Positions 22,938-23,844 of a stretch of 23,844 bases of DNA are shown here, in pieces. Each line of letters begins with the position of its first letter. The stretch's first letter is position 1. The position numbers were made by a program, and so were the translations under genes. The stretch comes from Deltaproteobacteria bacterium. Its GTDB lineage: Bacteria > Myxococcota > B64-G9. The notes under the pieces were generated by a model, which was not told the origin of the DNA, did no database searches, and saw only the letters and a program-made list of their open reading frames with translations. The stretch is from contig QMME01000012.1 in NCBI GenBank assembly GCA_003647095.1, positions 1 to 23,844 on the forward strand, given 5' to 3'.

Positions 22938-23684
22938 ATGAGCACGATGATACGCGGCTGTTCGGAGCAACACTGTGGCTGGACCAGGATGTTGCGCCAC
23001 GAGTTCGGCAACATGCTGGCCCCCATACTCGGTCACGTCCAGCAACTCCTGCGCGAAGAGCGCGATCCGCAGCGGCGCGACCGCCTGCTGCGGGTGGAGA
23101 CACTGACCAGGGAAATGGCCCGGAAACTGGACGGGCCGGGCCGTGGTGTCGGCGGGTCGGGAGTGTTCACCGCCGTGCGCCTGGAGCGCATCATCGGCGA
23201 GGCACTGGAGAGTTGGCGTGCCGAGCAGGTAGAGACCGGGCCCGACTTCGTCGTTCGCTGGCAGGGACTGGACGGAACTGCCCAGGTGGTGGTGGACCGG
23301 GAGGCGGTGGTAACCCTGCTGGTGAACCTGTTGCGCAATGCCTCTTGCCATGGGAGGGCCGGAAAGGGCATCCGGCTGGTTCTGGGCGCCCGGGAAGACA
23401 GGGTGGAGGTGGCCGTCGAGGATGGAGGGCCCGGCGTACCGGGTGGAGACGTGGAGCGGCTGCCTCCGGGATACACCACCAGGTCCGGTGAGGGACATGG
23501 CCAGGGGCTGCGATTGGCCCGTGAGATCGCCGGGCTCCACGGCTCCCGTCTGCGCTCGGAACGTGTCGACGCGAAGACCCACCGCGTGTTTTTTACCCTG
23601 CCGCTGCTCGAACCGGTGCCTGCCGTGTCGGTCGGCGGGGAGGTTGGAATTGGTCGTGAACGTTACAGCGCAGCCGGCGCCTGA
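22938..23684 (+). CDS. Small soluble histidine kinase
   Basis: A 248-residue protein with the core of a two-component kinase and no membrane segment or PAS-like sensor. The phosphorylatable histidine is probably His21 in LRHEFGNMLAP. The ATP-binding domain has the N box with Asn130 and Asn134 (LLVNLLRNASCHG), the G1 motif Asp162-Gly-Gly-Pro-Gly166, and the G2 motif GHGQGL (186-191). It could serve as an FleS/FlrB-type kinase for a sigma-54 flagellar activator, inferred from context. The N-terminal CSEQHC (residues 8-13) is a possible metal or redox site. GAGGAG lies six bases before the ATG at 22938. It is the first gene behind the sigma-54 promoter. No response regulator is visible in the window. 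Confidence 0.82.
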   Translation: MSTMIRGCSEQHCGWTRMLRHEFGNMLAPILGHVQQLLREERDPQRRDRLLRVETLTREMARKLDGPGRGVGGSGVFTAVRLERIIGEALESWRAEQVETGPDFVVRWQGLDGTAQVVVDREAVVTLLVNLLRNASCHGRAGKGIRLVLGAREDRVEVAVEDGGPGVPGGDVERLPPGYTTRSGEGHGQGLRLAREIAGLHGSRLRSERVDAKTHRVFFTLPLLEPVPAVSVGGEVGIGRERYSAAGA

Positions 23685-23844
23685 GGCTCCGGATCTGGAA
23701 GTGCTCACCTCCCGCAGCGGTCTGCCCGTGCTGCGGCTGGGGGGACGCTACCTGCACAGTCCCTACGATCCCCAGCGCGAGGCCCGGGAATGGGCATCGG
23801 GGCTGGCCGCCCGCTCCGAGCCGGACGAGAACGGGACGGACGGC
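23650..23844 (+). CDS. N-terminal part of a probable Maf/DUF115 flagellin-modification protein (cut by window end)
   Basis: The frame is open from TTG at 23650 to the end of the window, 65 codons. GGGGAGG lies six bases before this TTG; a GTG at 23656 is an alternative start. The first residues are unremarkable. Then LEVLTSRSGLPVLRL and GRYLHSPYDPQREAREW resemble the N-terminal domain of motility accessory factor (Maf) proteins, which decorate flagellin with nonulosonic acids such as pseudaminic acid. The neighbourhood of flagellin, fliD and fliS is where maf genes often lie. The catalytic domain is outside the window, so the call is provisional. It overlaps the kinase gene by 35 bases and should share the sigma-54 promoter. 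Confidence 0.5.
   Translation, partial: MVVNVTAQPAPEAPDLEVLTSRSGLPVLRLGGRYLHSPYDPQREAREWASGLAARSEPDENGTDG

Noticed and set aside
1..23844. tRNA or rRNA genes, CRISPR repeats, insertion sequences, attachment sites.
   Set aside because: None seen by reading. Genes are contiguous and on one strand, and no long direct or terminal inverted repeats were noticed.

Overview
The window is one continuous, entirely plus-strand flagellar gene cluster. The DNA is GC-rich (about two-thirds G+C by eye). Genes are tightly packed, and many junctions are ATGA or GTGA overlaps that suggest translational coupling. The host is a Gram-negative bacterium: there is an L-ring lipoprotein (FlgH) and a P-ring protein (FlgI). 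It probably has few or polar flagella, because FlhF and FlhG are both present. The combination of FlhF/FlhG, a linked csrA-fliW pair, FlaG, a sigma-54 promoter and this gene order resembles clusters I recall from Desulfuromonadota (Geobacter/Desulfuromonas relatives). That taxonomic call is an inference from layout and is not proven here.

Layout. Positions 1-4315 encode the membrane part of the flagellar type III export apparatus (end of fliP, then fliQ, fliR, flhB, flhA). Positions 4351-7240 encode placement, number and regulation (flhF, flhG, sigma-28 fliA). Positions 7227-7904 hold a small basic protein of unknown function and a FliJ-like coiled-coil protein, in an unexpected place. Positions 7897-12752 encode the distal rod and rings (flgF, flgG, flgA, flgH, flgI) and a FlgJ-like protein whose enzymatic half is an M23 metallopeptidase rather than a glucosaminidase. 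Positions 12749-15713 encode the anti-sigma factor FlgM, chaperone FlgN and hook-filament junction proteins FlgK and FlgL. Positions 15727-16372 encode the post-transcriptional switch CsrA-FliW. Positions 16377-19160 encode a large protein with a complete-looking class I adenylate cyclase active site.

Positions 19132-20637 form a flagellin unit: a candidate sigma-28 promoter, a long structured leader, flagellin, a stem-loop, flaG and a strong intrinsic terminator. Positions 20657-22792 encode the filament cap FliD and chaperones FliS and FliT. A near-perfect sigma-54 promoter (22864-22879) then precedes a small soluble histidine kinase, followed by the start of a probable Maf/DUF115-type protein cut off by the window end.

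The most interesting signals are as follows. (1) Two adjacent hairpins in the flagellin leader each present GGA in a six-base loop, the second one holding the Shine-Dalgarno itself. This predicts a CsrA-FliW-flagellin partner switch. (2) A class I adenylate cyclase homologue is embedded between fliW and flagellin. (3) FlgJ is fused to an M23 peptidase domain. (4) An intrinsic terminator separates flaG from fliD with no room for a promoter between them. (5) An eight-G run lies in the Walker A codons of flhG. No tRNA, rRNA, CRISPR array, insertion sequence or attachment site was seen.
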